From contig NZ_LSJA01000298.1 in the NCBI RefSeq assembly GCF_001556515.1, forward strand, positions 1 through 43,539: a DNA stretch of 43,539 nt, read 5' to 3'. The stretch comes from Caulobacter sp. CCH9-E1 (lineage in GTDB: Bacteria > Pseudomonadota > Alphaproteobacteria > Caulobacterales > Caulobacteraceae). Position 1 is the first letter of the stretch; each line of letters starts with the position of its first letter. The notes under the pieces are model-generated. The model was given only the letters and a program-made list of their open reading frames with translations. It was not told the DNA's origin and did no database searches. Shown in pieces: positions 24,796 to 36,421 of the stretch. The position numbers and the translations under genes were made by a program.

Positions 24796-26094
24796 ATGCG
24801 CCTCAAAGCCCTGATGCTGGCGGCCGCCGTCTTGCTGAGCGGCGCGGCCTTCGTCACGCCGGCCGCCGCGCAGATCGAGGTCGACATCAACGCCGGCGCG
24901 GTCAAGCCGCTGCCGATCGCGATCCCCGCCTTCTCGGGCGCGACGCGGGGCGCCGAGATCGCCCAGGTCATCAGCGGCAATCTCGAGCGCTCTGGCCTGT
25001 TCCAGCCGCTGAATGTCTCGGGCGTCCCGGACAAGCTGGCCGACGTCAACATCCAGCCGCGCTTCCCCGACTGGCAGACCACCGGCGCCCAGGCGCTGAT
25101 CAACGGCCAGGTCACGGTCGGCCCCGATGGCGGCCTCCGCGTCGATTTCCGCCTGTGGGATGTGTTCAGCCAGCAGCAGCTTCTGGGCCTGCAGTTCTCC
25201 TCGACGCCGGACAACTGGCGGCGCGTGGCGCACAAGATCAGCGACGCCGTCTATGAGCGCCTGACCGGCGAGAAGGGCTATTTCGACACCCGCGTGGCCT
25301 TCGTCGCCGAGAGCGGTCCGAAGCTCAACCGCATCAAGCGCCTGGCGATCATGGACCAGGACGGCGCCAATCCGCAGTACCTGACCGACGGCTCGTACAT
25401 CGTCATGACCCCGCGCTTCAGCTCGACCAGCCAGGAGCTGACCTACATGGCCCTGCGGCCGACGGGTTCGTCGATCTACCTGCTGAACCTGGAGACCAGC
25501 CGCCAGGAGACGGTCGGCAAGTTCCCCGGCATGGTGTTCGCCCCGCGCTTCTCGCCCGACGGCGGCAAGGTCGCCTTCTCGGTCGAAAAGAACGGCAACA
25601 GCGACATCTATGTGATGGACCTGCGCAGCCGCTCCACCACCCGGATCACCACCGACCCGGCCATCGACACCTCGCCCTCGTTCTCACCGGACGGGACGAA
25701 GATCGTGTTCAACTCCGACCGGGGCGGCCAGGCGCAGCTCTATGTGATGAACACCGACGGTTCTGGCGTGCGCCGCATCTCGTACGGCGGCGGCCGCTAC
25801 ACGACCCCGGTCTGGAGCCCGCGCGGCGACTTCATCGCCTTCACCAAGCAGACGGGCGGCGAATTCCACATCGGCGTCATGCGCCCCGACGGCGGCGACG
25901 AGCGCCTCTTGACCACCAGCTATCTGGATGAAGGCCCGACCTGGGCGCCCAACGGGCGGGTGCTGATGTTCTTCCGCGAAGGCGGCGGCGGCGTGCCCAA
26001 GCTCTGGACGGTGGACATCACCGGCCGGATCCTGCGGCCGGCCGCCTACAACGGTTCGGGCTCCGACCCGGCCTGGTCGCCGCTTCTGGACTGA
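24796..26094 (+). CDS. tolB: TolB, periplasmic beta-propeller protein
   Basis: The protein has 432 residues. The signal peptide spans about 1-24 (cleavage after AAA-Q). An N-terminal domain that binds TolA (to about 160) precedes a six-bladed propeller with repeated FSPDG units, such as [29 protein letters not shown] and [12 protein letters not shown]. It binds Pal and is displaced by TolA. AGAAGGAGA stands 5 bases before the ATG. An upstream ATG at 24765 is less likely because it would put the signal peptide behind a charged stretch. Confidence 0.96.
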   Translation: MRLKALMLAAAVLLSGAAFVTPAAAQIEVDINAGAVKPLPIAIPAFSGATRGAEIAQVISGNLERSGLFQPLNVSGVPDKLADVNIQPRFPDWQTTGAQALINGQVTVGPDGGLRVDFRLWDVFSQQQLLGLQFSSTPDNWRRVAHKISDAVYERLTGEKGYFDTRVAFVAESGPKLNRIKRLAIMDQDGANPQYLTDGSYIVMTPRFSSTSQELTYMALRPTGSSIYLLNLETSRQETVGKFPGMVFAPRFSPDGGKVAFSVEKNGNSDIYVMDLRSRSTTRITTDPAIDTSPSFSPDGTKIVFNSDRGGQAQLYVMNTDGSGVRRISYGGGRYTTPVWSPRGDFIAFTKQTGGEFHIGVMRPDGGDERLLTTSYLDEGPTWAPNGRVLMFFREGGGGVPKLWTVDITGRILRPAAYNGSGSDPAWSPLLD

Positions 26095-26312
26095 CAAATC
26101 GTGGAGGCGCGCAACCTTAGCCTTGCGAGCGCGTTTCCAGGGTTCTAATTCGGCGTCGCCAGGCGCCGGGATTTCCCTTGCGGAAGAGTTTCGGCGTCGC
26201 CTGACGGACTTCTGACGTCATTGTGAGGTCCCGCCAGGCATTTAGCAGGTCCATTGCCGGCATGTCGCAGGTATGGATCGGGTCCAGAGTTGTTGACTTG
26301 AGGAGAAACTGG

Positions 26313-26867
26313 ATGAGCTTCGACACCCAGCGCGCCGTTAGACTGGCGCTCGTCGGCCTGGCCGCCGCCTCGCTTGCCGCCTGCGCTTCGCGTCCGAAGC
26401 CCCAGCCCGCCGCGCCGACGCCTCCCGCGCCGCCGCCGGCCCAGGAGCCCGCTCCCTACACCCCGCCGCCGGCTCCGCCGGTCGCCCAGGGGCCGCTGCC
26501 CGGCTCGGTGCAGGACTTCGTCGTCAATGTCGGCGACCGCGTCTATTTCGACACCGACGAATATTCGGTTCGCGCCGACGCCCAGCCGGTCCTGACGGGC
26601 CAAGCCCAGTGGCTGAACCGCTATCCGGCCGTGAAGGTCCGCATCGAAGGCAACGCCGACGAACGCGGCACCCGCGAATACAACCTGGCGCTCGGCGCCC
26701 GCCGCGCCAACGCCGTCCGCGACTTCCTGATCGCCCAAGGCGTCGCCGCTTCGCGCATCGAGACGATCTCGTTCGGCAAGGAAAAGCCGATCGACGCCGG
26801 CACGACCGAAGAGGCCTGGGCCAAGAACCGTAACGGCCACACGGCCATCACGGACGGCGCCCGCTAA
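26313..26867 (+). CDS. pal: Pal, peptidoglycan-associated outer-membrane lipoprotein
   Basis: The protein has 184 residues. The lipobox LAAC lies at about residues 19-22, so the mature protein starts with an acylated cysteine. A proline-rich tether (about 28-60) leads to the OmpA-like peptidoglycan-binding domain. That domain has VYFDTDEYSV, IEGNADERGTREYNLALG and RRANAVRDFLI, with the aspartate and arginine that grip diaminopimelate. AGGAG lies 8 bases before the ATG. In Caulobacter, Pal is essential for outer-membrane integrity. A terminator follows at 26884-26917. Confidence 0.97.
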   Translation: MSFDTQRAVRLALVGLAAASLAACASRPKPQPAAPTPPAPPPAQEPAPYTPPPAPPVAQGPLPGSVQDFVVNVGDRVYFDTDEYSVRADAQPVLTGQAQWLNRYPAVKVRIEGNADERGTREYNLALGARRANAVRDFLIAQGVAASRIETISFGKEKPIDAGTTEEAWAKNRNGHTAITDGAR

Positions 26868-26883
26868 GCGCTGAGCTAAAATG

Positions 26884-26917
26884 GGGCGGCTTTCTTCTGG
26901 GAAGCCGCCCTAGTTTT
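26884..26917 (+). terminator. Intrinsic terminator after pal
   Basis: GGGCGGCTT (26884-26892) pairs perfectly with AAGCCGCCC (26902-26910) and is followed by TAGTTTT. It ends or weakens transcription between pal and cpoB, so cpoB may have its own promoter or depend on read-through. Confidence 0.88.
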
Positions 26918-26945
26918 GTCTGCCTCCTACCGCTAGATCACGGTC

Positions 26946-27815
26946 ATGAAGCTGAAATCCGCCCTGCTCGCCGTCTTGTTCGCGTCCAGCGCCGCCGTGG
27001 CCGTGGCGCAGACCCCGCTGCCGGAGGCCGATCCGCTGGACGACCGCTCGGTCAAGCGCGTGGAGCGGATGGAGAAGGTGGTCCGCGAGCTGCGGTCGAT
27101 CGTCTTCCAGGGCCGCGACACCGGCAAGCCGGTGGTGGTCCAGCCGGCCGAGACCGACGCCCAGATCGCCGCCCTGAACGACCGGGTCACGGACCTCGAA
27201 CAGACCCTGACCAAGCTGAACGGCCAGAACGAGACCGTCACCTTCGAGCTCACCAAGGCCAACAAGGCCGCCGCCGACCAGAAGGCCCGCGCCGACGCGC
27301 TGGAGCAGCGCCTGGCGGCGATCGAGAAGACGCTGGCCGACCTGCAGGCGGCCGCCGCGAACGGTCAGCTGGTCGCCGGCGCCGCCCCGGTCGCCGATGG
27401 CGCGGTCCCCCCGCCGCCTCCGCCGCCGGCCGATCCGGCCGTGGCCTTCAAGCAGGCCCGCCAACTGCTGCTGGACGGCGACTACGCCAAGGCCGAGCAG
27501 GCTTTCTCGGCCTATGTCGTCAACTATCCCGACAACGCCAAGACGCCAGAGGCCCGCTACTGGCTGGGCGAGACGCTCTTTGTCCGCGAAGCCTATACCG
27601 ACGCCGCCGCCGCCTATATCGGCGCCATCCGCGGCTGGCCGCAGTCGACCTGGGCGCCGGACGCGACCCTGAAGCTGGCCCGCTCGATGGTGGCGCTGAA
27701 AAAGACCGCCGAGGCGTGCCGCACTCTGGACGAGCTCTCCAAGCGCTATCCGAAAGCGCCGTCGCAGGTTACCTCCCGCGCGGCTTCCACACGCGTCGCG
27801 GCGAAGTGTTCGTAA
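26946..27815 (+). CDS. cpoB: CpoB/YbgF, periplasmic Tol-associated TPR protein
   Basis: The protein has 289 residues, with a signal peptide at 1-21 (AVAVA-Q). A coiled coil covers about 50-130 with heptads such as ALNDRVTDLEQTLTKLNGQN. A proline run (PPPPPPP) near residue 155 leads to a TPR domain (about 165-285) containing KQARQLLLDGDYAKAEQAF and EARYWLGETLF. CpoB links outer-membrane constriction by Tol-Pal to peptidoglycan synthesis. It is the usual last gene of the cluster. Confidence 0.94.
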   Translation: MKLKSALLAVLFASSAAVAVAQTPLPEADPLDDRSVKRVERMEKVVRELRSIVFQGRDTGKPVVVQPAETDAQIAALNDRVTDLEQTLTKLNGQNETVTFELTKANKAAADQKARADALEQRLAAIEKTLADLQAAAANGQLVAGAAPVADGAVPPPPPPPADPAVAFKQARQLLLDGDYAKAEQAFSAYVVNYPDNAKTPEARYWLGETLFVREAYTDAAAAYIGAIRGWPQSTWAPDATLKLARSMVALKKTAEACRTLDELSKRYPKAPSQVTSRAASTRVAAKCS

Positions 27816-27823
27816 AAGCCTGA

Positions 27824-28013
27824 ACCCTCTCTCAGGGAGAGAGGGAGGGGCCCATCGCTTGCGATGGGAGGGTGAGAGGGTACGCTCTCGCCGAACTTGG
27901 CGCGGATCGCCGCCGCATCGTGAAGGGCTAGGGATTGTCCGGTGGACGGTGAAACCTCTCACCCTCGCACCGCCTCCGGCGGCGGGCCCCTCCCTCTCTC
28001 TAAGAGAGAGGGA
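27824..28013. repeat. Large imperfect inverted repeat between cpoB and tilS
   Basis: A left block, CCCTCTCTCAGGGAGAGAGGG then AGGGGCCC and GGGAGGGTGAGAGGG, is mirrored by a right block, CCTCTCACCCTCGC then GGGCCCCTCCC and CTCTCTAAGAGAG. Each block also contains small hairpins (CATCGCTTGCGATG; CCGCCTCCGGCGG). The right block covers the first codons of the tilS frame. Related elements occur at 15941-16100 and 20153-20263. Confidence 0.8.
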
Positions 28014-29267
28014 TTTCTTGGCGCCTTCGACCGCCGTTTGGACCCCATCTCCACCGCCCCGGTGGCCGTCGGCTTCTCCGGCGGCGGGGACTCCCTGTTT
28101 CTTCTGAAAACGGCGCTGGACTGGGCGCGACCGCGCGGCCGCTCGGTCTTGGCCCTGGTCGTCGATCACCAGCTGCAACCGGACAGCGCACGCTGGACCA
28201 AGGATGCGCTCGCCAAGGCGCAGGCCTTGGGCGCGGACGTTCGCGCTCTGGCCTGGACCGGCCCTAAGCCGGCCTCCGGCCTCCCCGCCGCCGCTCGTCG
28301 CGCGCGCCACGCTCTTCTCGCCAACGCCGCCCGCGAGGCCGGGGCGTCCGTCCTGCTGCTGGGCCATACCGCCAGCGACCTCGCCGAGGGCGCCGCCATG
28401 CGCGCCGAAGGCTCGACGGTCACGGATCCTCGCGAATGGGCGCCCTCGCCGGTCTGGCCCGAGGGGCGGGACATCTTCCTGCTGCGGCCGCTGCTGGGCC
28501 TTACCCGCGCGGAGATCAGGGCCTCGTTGGCCGCCGACGGCGAGACCTGGCTGGAAGACCCCGCCAACACCGACCTGCGCTACGCCCGGGCCCGGGCGCG
28601 GGCCGGCGGCGTGGTTGAGGCCGAGTCCGAGCCGCCACCGTCGTCCACGCCGCCGCCGCTCTTCTCGGTCGACGACGCTGGCGCGATCCGCCTGCCGCGC
28701 GACATCGCCGCCGCCCATCTCGCCGCCGCCCTGCTGTGCGCCGCCGGGACCGAACGGCCGCCGCGCGGCGATCGGCTGGAGCGTTTGATCCAGCGCCTGC
28801 GGAACGGGGAGACCTTCACCGCCACCCTGGCCGGCGCCCGTGTCGAAGCTGAACAGGAGGTGCTGGTCTGCCGTGACGCGGGCGAGACGGCGCGGGGCGG
28901 TCTCGCGCCTCTGGCGCTGGCGCCGGGCGAGACCGGCGTCTGGGACGGCCGCTGGGAAATCGCCGCCGGCGCGGCGCCCCTGACCGTCGTCGCGCTCAAG
29001 GGGCGGGCCTCGAGCCTGTCGCCCGAGCAGCGTATCCGCTTGGCCAAGCTGCCCGCCGCCGTCCGGCCGAGCCTGCCGCTGATCCTGCGGCATGGCGCGG
29101 CGCCGTGCGCGCCCGCGCTTGACGGCCCGGACTTTGCAGTCGAAGGGGGAGGGCGCGCGCGTCTGCTCGTTTTCGGTCGTTTCGAGGCCGCGGTCGGCCT
29201 CCATGACAAAGAATCCGCGACCGGACGTCACGTCCGTGGCGCAAGCGCTCGCGAGCCCTTATCTTGA
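27942..29267 (+). CDS. tilS: TilS, tRNA(Ile)-lysidine synthetase
   Basis: TilS adds lysine to C34 of tRNA-Ile(CAU), so that it reads AUA. The frame from the GTG at 27942 gives 441 residues. The ATP loop SGGGDS is at 46-51, VVDHQLQP follows, and [16 protein letters not shown] is the usual GHxxDDxAET region in altered form. The C-terminal part (about 330-440) is divergent. About 25 residues before the domain are encoded by the right arm of an inverted repeat, and no better in-frame start lies between it and the ATP loop. The real start is therefore uncertain. ftsH starts 34 bases after the stop. Confidence 0.88.
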   Translation: MDGETSHPRTASGGGPLPLSKREGFLGAFDRRLDPISTAPVAVGFSGGGDSLFLLKTALDWARPRGRSVLALVVDHQLQPDSARWTKDALAKAQALGADVRALAWTGPKPASGLPAAARRARHALLANAAREAGASVLLLGHTASDLAEGAAMRAEGSTVTDPREWAPSPVWPEGRDIFLLRPLLGLTRAEIRASLAADGETWLEDPANTDLRYARARARAGGVVEAESEPPPSSTPPPLFSVDDAGAIRLPRDIAAAHLAAALLCAAGTERPPRGDRLERLIQRLRNGETFTATLAGARVEAEQEVLVCRDAGETARGGLAPLALAPGETGVWDGRWEIAAGAAPLTVVALKGRASSLSPEQRIRLAKLPAAVRPSLPLILRHGAAPCAPALDGPDFAVEGGGRARLLVFGRFEAAVGLHDKESATGRHVRGASAREPLS

Positions 29268-29301
29268 GGGGCGAAGACCTATCGTTGGGAAGACGAACCG
29301 A

Positions 29302-31182
<1,881 letters not shown>

Positions 31183-31205
31183 TCCGCTCAAGGCTTCCAA
31201 GAATC

Positions 31206-31233
31206 AAGCCGGCTCGAGAGAGTCGGCTTTTTT
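31206..31233 (+). terminator. Intrinsic terminator after ftsH
   Basis: AAGCCGGCTC (31206-31215) pairs with GAGTCGGCTT (31220-31229) with one G-T pair, a 4-base loop and a run of six T ending at 31233. Confidence 0.88.
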
Positions 31234-31311
31234 CTTGTCCAGCTGCAACCGGCTCGCAAGGACGGCGTTCAAGCTTCACCGCACGTTCGCGGTCCGGGGC
31301 GACGCCGACCG

Positions 31312-33360
31312 ATGGTCACCACGCTGACAGACGATACGGCCGGCGCGCCCTTCGCCTCTGGCGACTGGGCGAAAGTCGGCTTGCCGTCGCCGGCCGCCTG
31401 GCCCGCCGCCCTGAAGGTCGCCGCCGGCATGATGCTGGCCTCGCCGATCCCCTCGTTCCTGGCCTGGGGTGAGCACGCCGCGACCCTGCACAACGACGCC
31501 GCCCGAGCCATGCTGGACCTGACCAACGCGGCGGGCCGCCCCTTGGCCGATGTCCTTCCCATCGCCCAGGCGGGCGAACTGGTGGCGCGCGGCCGCGCTG
31601 GCGAGAGCGTCAAGCTGGAGAACGTTCCCTTCACGCGGCCCGGCCAGGAGGCCTGGTGCAACCTGCTGGCCTCGCCCGTGCGCGACGAGGAGGGCGTCGT
31701 GCAAGGGGTGCTGGTCCACTGCAACGACATCACCGCCCGCGTTCTCGACGACCGGGCGCGTCTGGCCGAGGAGCGCCGCTACCGCGCGCTCTTCGAGTCG
31801 ATGCACGAGGGCTTCTGCGTCATCGAGTTCCGGGACGGCCCGCATGGACCGGATAGCGACTACATCCACATCATGGCCAACGCCGCCTATGAGCGGCACG
31901 CGGGCATCCCCAACGTCGTCGGCCGGACATTGCGCGAGTTGGCGCCGGACGAGGCCGACGCTTGGCTCGCGCGCTACGGCGAAGTCCTGCGCACGGGCGA
32001 GCCGATCCGCTTCGAGCAGGAGCTTGTCGCCACCGGCCGCCACCTGTCGCTTTCATCCTTCCGGATCGAGCCGCCGGAGCTGAAGCAGGTGGCGGTGCTG
32101 TTCCAGGACGTCACCGACCGCAAGCGGACCGACGCCAAGCTGCGGCACCTGAACGAGACCCTCGAAGCCCGCATCGCCGAGGCCTTGGCGGAACGCGAGC
32201 GGACCGAGGAGGAACTGCGCCAGGCTCAGAAGATGGAGGCGGTCGGCCAGCTGACCGGCGGCCTCGCCCACGATTTCAACAATCTGCTGGCCGGCATTTC
32301 GGGCGCCTTCGAGATGATCGGCGCCCGGCTGGCCCAGGGACGGACGGGCGATGTCGAGCGCTATCTGAGCGCCGGGCAGGGGGCGGCGCGCCGGGCGGCG
32401 GCCCTGACCCATCGCCTGCTGGCCTTCTCCCGCCGTCAGACCCTGGCGCCCAAGGCGGTGACCATCAACCGGCTGATGGCCGACTTCGTCGAGCTGGTCC
32501 GCCGCACGGTGGGCCCGTCGATCGACGTCGAGGTGATCGCCGCGACAGGGCTTTGGTCAACCTTGGTCGACGCCAACCAGCTGGAAAACGCGCTGCTGAA
32601 CCTGTGCATCAACGGCCGCGACGCCATGCCGGACGGAGGACGGCTCACGATCGAGACCGCCAATCGCTGGCTCGACGACCGCATCGCTCGCGAGCACGGG
32701 CTGGAGCCTGGCCAGTACGTCTCGGTCTGCGTCAGCGACACCGGCTCGGGCATCGACAAGGCGACGCTGGAGCGGGTGTTCGATCCCTTCTTCACCACCA
32801 AGCCGATCGGCCAGGGCACGGGGCTGGGCCTGTCCATGGTCTACGGCTTCGCGCGCCAGTCGAACGGCCACGTGCGGATCTATTCCGAGGTCGGCCAGGG
32901 CACGATGGTGTGCTTGTACCTGCCGCGCCATCTGGGCGAGGAAGACGAGGAGCCCGCGGTCGCGCCCGCGGACTTGGCGTCCACCCACGCCGACCAGACG
33001 GTGCTGGTGGTCGATGACGAGCCCACTGTGCGAATGCTGGTGGTCGACGCCCTGGAAGAGCTTGGCTACGCGTGCCTGGAGGCCCCGGACGGGGCGGCGG
33101 GCTTGCGGATCCTGCAGAGCGATCGCCGGATCGACCTGCTGATCACCGACGTCGGCTTGCCCGGCGGGCTGAACGGACGCCAGGTGGCGGACGCGGCCAG
33201 GACCTTGCGTCCCGACCTGAAGGTCCTCTTCATCACCGGCTACGCCGAGAATGCGGTGCTGAACCACGGCCACATCGAGCACGGCATGGAGGTCCTGACC
33301 AAGCCGTTCGCCATCGGCGACCTGACCGGGCGCATCGACCGGATGCTGTGCGAGGGGTAA
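31312..33360 (+). CDS. PAS-PAS hybrid histidine kinase with C-terminal receiver
   Basis: The protein has 682 residues and no membrane segment, so it is probably a cytoplasmic sensor. A PAS domain lies at about 30-150, a second at about 155-270, and a coiled linker at about 275-305. The HisKA part has GLAHDFNNLLAGI with phosphoacceptor H320. The ATPase domain has NALLNLCINGRDAM, DTGSGI and GTGLGLSMVYG. The receiver has VLVVDDE and phosphoacceptor D613 in ITDVGLP. The HDFNN-type H-box is common in alphaproteobacterial hybrid kinases. It stands after the ftsH terminator and 10 bases before folP, so folP may be read from its transcript. The signal is unknown. Confidence 0.92.
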   Translation: MVTTLTDDTAGAPFASGDWAKVGLPSPAAWPAALKVAAGMMLASPIPSFLAWGEHAATLHNDAARAMLDLTNAAGRPLADVLPIAQAGELVARGRAGESVKLENVPFTRPGQEAWCNLLASPVRDEEGVVQGVLVHCNDITARVLDDRARLAEERRYRALFESMHEGFCVIEFRDGPHGPDSDYIHIMANAAYERHAGIPNVVGRTLRELAPDEADAWLARYGEVLRTGEPIRFEQELVATGRHLSLSSFRIEPPELKQVAVLFQDVTDRKRTDAKLRHLNETLEARIAEALAERERTEEELRQAQKMEAVGQLTGGLAHDFNNLLAGISGAFEMIGARLAQGRTGDVERYLSAGQGAARRAAALTHRLLAFSRRQTLAPKAVTINRLMADFVELVRRTVGPSIDVEVIAATGLWSTLVDANQLENALLNLCINGRDAMPDGGRLTIETANRWLDDRIAREHGLEPGQYVSVCVSDTGSGIDKATLERVFDPFFTTKPIGQGTGLGLSMVYGFARQSNGHVRIYSEVGQGTMVCLYLPRHLGEEDEEPAVAPADLASTHADQTVLVVDDEPTVRMLVVDALEELGYACLEAPDGAAGLRILQSDRRIDLLITDVGLPGGLNGRQVADAARTLRPDLKVLFITGYAENAVLNHGHIEHGMEVLTKPFAIGDLTGRIDRMLCEG

Positions 33361-33370
33361 AAGCCGGGCC

Positions 33371-34204
33371 ATGAGCCTCGCCGTCCGTCCCGCCGCCCCG
33401 CGCCCCCAGGTGATGGGGATCGTCAATGTCACGCCCGACAGCTTCTCGGACGGCGGCCGGTTCTTCGATCCGGCGGAAGGGATCGAGCACGCGCGCCGCC
33501 TGATCGCCCAGGGCGCCGACATCCTCGACATCGGCGGCGAGAGCACCCGGCCCGGCGCCGCGCCGGTCTCGGCCTTCGAGGAGATCCGGCGGGTCGTCCC
33601 GGTGATCGAGGCGGTGCGAGCCGCCAGCGCGGTCCCCCTCTCGATCGACACCATGAAGCCCGAGGTCGCCCGCGCGGCGGTCAAGGCGGGGGCGACGATC
33701 TGGAACGATGTCAGCGCCCTGCGCTTTTCGCCGGAAGCCCCCGAGGTCGCGGCCGAGCTGGGCTGCGAGGTCGTGCTGATGCACATGCTGGGCGAGCCAG
33801 GGACCATGCAGGACGCTCCCCGCTACGACGACGTCGTCGCCGAGGTTGAGGCCTTCCTGCTGGCCCGCGCCTTCACCGCCATGGCCGCCGGCGTCGCCAA
33901 GGAGAAGATCTGGCTGGATCCAGGGATCGGCTTTGGCAAGACCGTGGAGCACAACCTCGCCCTACTGGCGGCTCTGCCCAGGTTCGTCGCCCTGGGCTAT
34001 CCGATCCTGCTCGGCGCCAGCCGCAAGCGCTTCATCGCCGGCATCGATCCGTCGGCGCGTGAAGCCGACGACCGCCTGGGCGGCTCGCTGGCCGCGCACC
34101 TGGCCGGCGCCGCCGCCGGGGTGGCGGCGGTCCGGGTCCATGACGTCCGCGAGACGGTCCAGGCGCTGGCGGTTCGGGCGGCGATCGCGGGGGCGAACGC
34201 GTAG
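33371..34204 (+). CDS. folP: Dihydropteroate synthase
   Basis: The enzyme joins 4-aminobenzoate to a pterin in folate synthesis. The protein has 277 residues. The signatures are GIVNVTPDSFSDGG (about 16-29), DIGGESTRPGA, the NDVSALR strand, LMHMLGEPGTMQ and DPGIGFGKT, with the C-terminal LLGASRKRFI and RVHDV. All core substrate residues are in place. It follows the hybrid kinase by 10 bases and is followed by an inverted repeat. Confidence 0.96.
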   Translation: MSLAVRPAAPRPQVMGIVNVTPDSFSDGGRFFDPAEGIEHARRLIAQGADILDIGGESTRPGAAPVSAFEEIRRVVPVIEAVRAASAVPLSIDTMKPEVARAAVKAGATIWNDVSALRFSPEAPEVAAELGCEVVLMHMLGEPGTMQDAPRYDDVVAEVEAFLLARAFTAMAAGVAKEKIWLDPGIGFGKTVEHNLALLAALPRFVALGYPILLGASRKRFIAGIDPSAREADDRLGGSLAAHLAGAAAGVAAVRVHDVRETVQALAVRAAIAGANA

Positions 34205-34234
34205 CCTCCTGCATTCACTGAGCAAAATTCTATC

Positions 34235-34336
34235 GTCATCCCGGCCGCAGCGTAGCGGAGAGCCGGGACCCAGGGGCCGTCTCACCGCCGCTCGCCCCTG
34301 GGTCCCGGATAGCCTCTGCGAGGCTTCCGGGATGAC
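34235..34336. repeat. Intergenic inverted repeat, copy 2 (between folP and the GH127 gene)
   Basis: GTCATCCCGG at the left and CCGGGATGAC at the right enclose CCGGGACCCAGGGGC and GCCCCTGGGTCCCGG. The left side, through CAGCGTAGCGGAGAGCCGGG, matches the reverse complement of the element at 4390-4489, so the two copies lie in opposite orientation. Here it sits between convergent genes, where a long hairpin could end transcripts from both sides. Confidence 0.9.
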
Positions 34337-34362
34337 GAGGAGCTTTCGGTCAATTCTCCGGC

Positions 34363-36291
34363 CTAGGCCCCGCTCACCCGCCAGTAGGTCGCGTAGCGCT
34401 GGTGGGCAATGCGGTGGTAGGGAACGAGGCGCACCTCGCCGCCGCCGGCCGCCGTCACGGCGAACTCCAGCGGCTTGCCCGTCGGCCGAATGCGCGCGGC
34501 GATCACGGCCGGATCGCCGGTGAGCGTCGGCGGCGTGAACGGGCCGTCGTTGTACTTCCCGTAGAGCCGCTCGTTGACGACGATGTCGGCGCCAGGGGCG
34601 AGGCCTTCGCTCCCCAACGCGCCGGCCAGCACCAGAGGCCCGTAGGTAAAGGCGGCGATCTCGCGGCTAGCGGGATCGGTCTCGAAGCCGGTGTGCATCG
34701 AAAGGCGCAGCTCGACCGTATCGCCATCCTTCCAAGTCCGCGCGACCTCAAGGAAGCCGGGCGTCTTCGAGCGCAGGGCGACCTTGCCGTTCACCAGCAC
34801 CGTCGCCGTCCGGCTCCAGCCCGGATGACGCAGCTTCAGCGTCAGGGCGGTCGGACGCTTCAGGCTCCAGCGCAGGGTGGTGGTCGGATCGTCCGGGAAG
34901 GTCGTGGTCTGGGTCAGAACCGCGTCGCGCGCCTTCCAGGCGACCTTCGACGGGATGAACAGGTTCACGTACAGCGTCTTGGCGTCGTGGAAGTAGATCG
35001 AGTCCCGGTACTTGGCGTGGTTCTCCATGCCGGTGCCGGTGCAGCACCAGAACGAGTCCACGGGCGTGCAGTAGAGCTTCATGTAGCCCGGCCGCGCGCC
35101 CTGGAAGTAGGTGACCATGCCGCTGTCGGGGTCCTGCGACGCGAGGATACCGTTGTACAGCGTGCGCTCGTAATAGTCGGCGTACTCGGCGCGCGGGTCC
35201 TGGGCGAACAGGGCGCGGGTCAGCTTCAGCATGTTGTGCTGGCAGCAGGTCTCCGAGCCCTTGGCCGAGAAGACGTGCTTTTCGAAATCGGCCCTGGGGA
35301 AGAAGTGCTCGCCATCGCCCGAGCCGCCGGTGGCGAACGAGCGGGTGCGAGTCACGGTTTGCCAGAAGAACACGGCGGCGGCGCCATAAGGGCCTTGGCC
35401 CGTCACCTCATGCACGCGCTGGAAGCCGACCACCTTGGGGATCTGGGTGTTGGCGTGCAGGCCGTCCAGCGTGTCGCGTCCCTGCGCCAGCGGGGTCAGC
35501 AGGGCCTTGTGCGAGAAGCGCTCGGCGGCGGTGCGATAGCGCGCATCGCCGGTCAGGACGAACAGGTCGGCGAAGACCTCGTTCATGCCGCCGTGCTCGG
35601 TCGCCAGCATGGCCTCGAACTGAGCGTCGGACAGCGGCGCGGTCGCCTGAACCGTCCAGTCGGCCAGCCGCAGCAGCACCGTGCGGCTGGTCTGGCTGTC
35701 GGCCAATTGCCAGCCGTCGCGCAGGCCGGCGAACACCTTGTGCAGCGTGTACCAGGGCACGCCGGTGATCTTCTCGCCGCGGATATGAGCCTCGACCAGG
35801 GCGGGGCCCATGGGGAAGGCGCAGACCAGGCCTGAGTTCGAGGCGGCCTGGCAGGCGGCCAGCTCGTCGGCGATGTAGTCCACGCGCTGCTTGAAGCGCG
35901 CGTCGCCGGTCGAGCGATACATCAGCGCGCAGGCCGACTGGTAGTGGCCCAGGGTGTGCCCGTGGCAGTTGATGTCGGCCCAGGTCGCTTCGGACTCCCA
36001 GCCGCCATAGGGCGGAGCCTTGGGCGCGAGGCCCGCGTTGGTGCGGAAGGCGCTGAGCAGGCGATCGGGCTCGAGCGACAGCAGATAGCCCTCGGTCTGA
36101 CGCTGGGCGTGCAGGAAGGGACTGTCCAGCAGCTCGACATCGCGCATGTCGAAGGCCGAGAGGGGGGCGCCGCCGTGGGGCCGAGGCTGGGTCGCCAGGG
36201 CCGGTGTCGCCGCCATCGCCGCCAAGCCGCCGGCGAGCACGTCGCGTCTGGGCCAACGCGGACCGACGGGGCGGCAATCACAATGGGCCAT
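34363..36291 (-). CDS. Tat-exported GH127-family glycosidase (DUF1680, beta-L-arabinofuranosidase type)
   Basis: The protein has 642 residues. A twin-arginine signal, RWPRRDVLAGGLAAM, is followed by ALA near residue 33. The catalytic domain shows the family's glutamate and cysteines: GSETCCQHNMLKLT in the middle and SFWCCTGTGMENHAKY after it. In characterised GH127 enzymes these residues bind zinc and a cysteine is the nucleophile. A C-terminal beta domain closes the protein. GGGAG precedes the ATG at 36291. The substrate is probably an arabinose-containing plant glycan, but no sugar transporter, TonB receptor or regulator is beside it. Confidence 0.92.
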   Translation of the reverse strand: MAHCDCRPVGPRWPRRDVLAGGLAAMAATPALATQPRPHGGAPLSAFDMRDVELLDSPFLHAQRQTEGYLLSLEPDRLLSAFRTNAGLAPKAPPYGGWESEATWADINCHGHTLGHYQSACALMYRSTGDARFKQRVDYIADELAACQAASNSGLVCAFPMGPALVEAHIRGEKITGVPWYTLHKVFAGLRDGWQLADSQTSRTVLLRLADWTVQATAPLSDAQFEAMLATEHGGMNEVFADLFVLTGDARYRTAAERFSHKALLTPLAQGRDTLDGLHANTQIPKVVGFQRVHEVTGQGPYGAAAVFFWQTVTRTRSFATGGSGDGEHFFPRADFEKHVFSAKGSETCCQHNMLKLTRALFAQDPRAEYADYYERTLYNGILASQDPDSGMVTYFQGARPGYMKLYCTPVDSFWCCTGTGMENHAKYRDSIYFHDAKTLYVNLFIPSKVAWKARDAVLTQTTTFPDDPTTTLRWSLKRPTALTLKLRHPGWSRTATVLVNGKVALRSKTPGFLEVARTWKDGDTVELRLSMHTGFETDPASREIAAFTYGPLVLAGALGSEGLAPGADIVVNERLYGKYNDGPFTPPTLTGDPAVIAARIRPTGKPLEFAVTAAGGGEVRLVPYHRIAHQRYATYWRVSGA

Positions 36292-36421
36292 GCGCGAAAC
36301 TCCCTGACGCGATGCGGCTGCGCGCCGCTTATTAGTAGGAGTAATAGGGGCGGGATGAGGCGGAGGAAAGGGGTGTCGCGGGGGTCTCCCCATCACCTCG
36401 ATTCCCGCCTAAACGTTTGCC

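Noticed and set aside
36292..36421. Possible TPP riboswitch before thiD
   Set aside because: The conserved CUGAGA and the other TPP-element core segments are not present in the 130 bases upstream.
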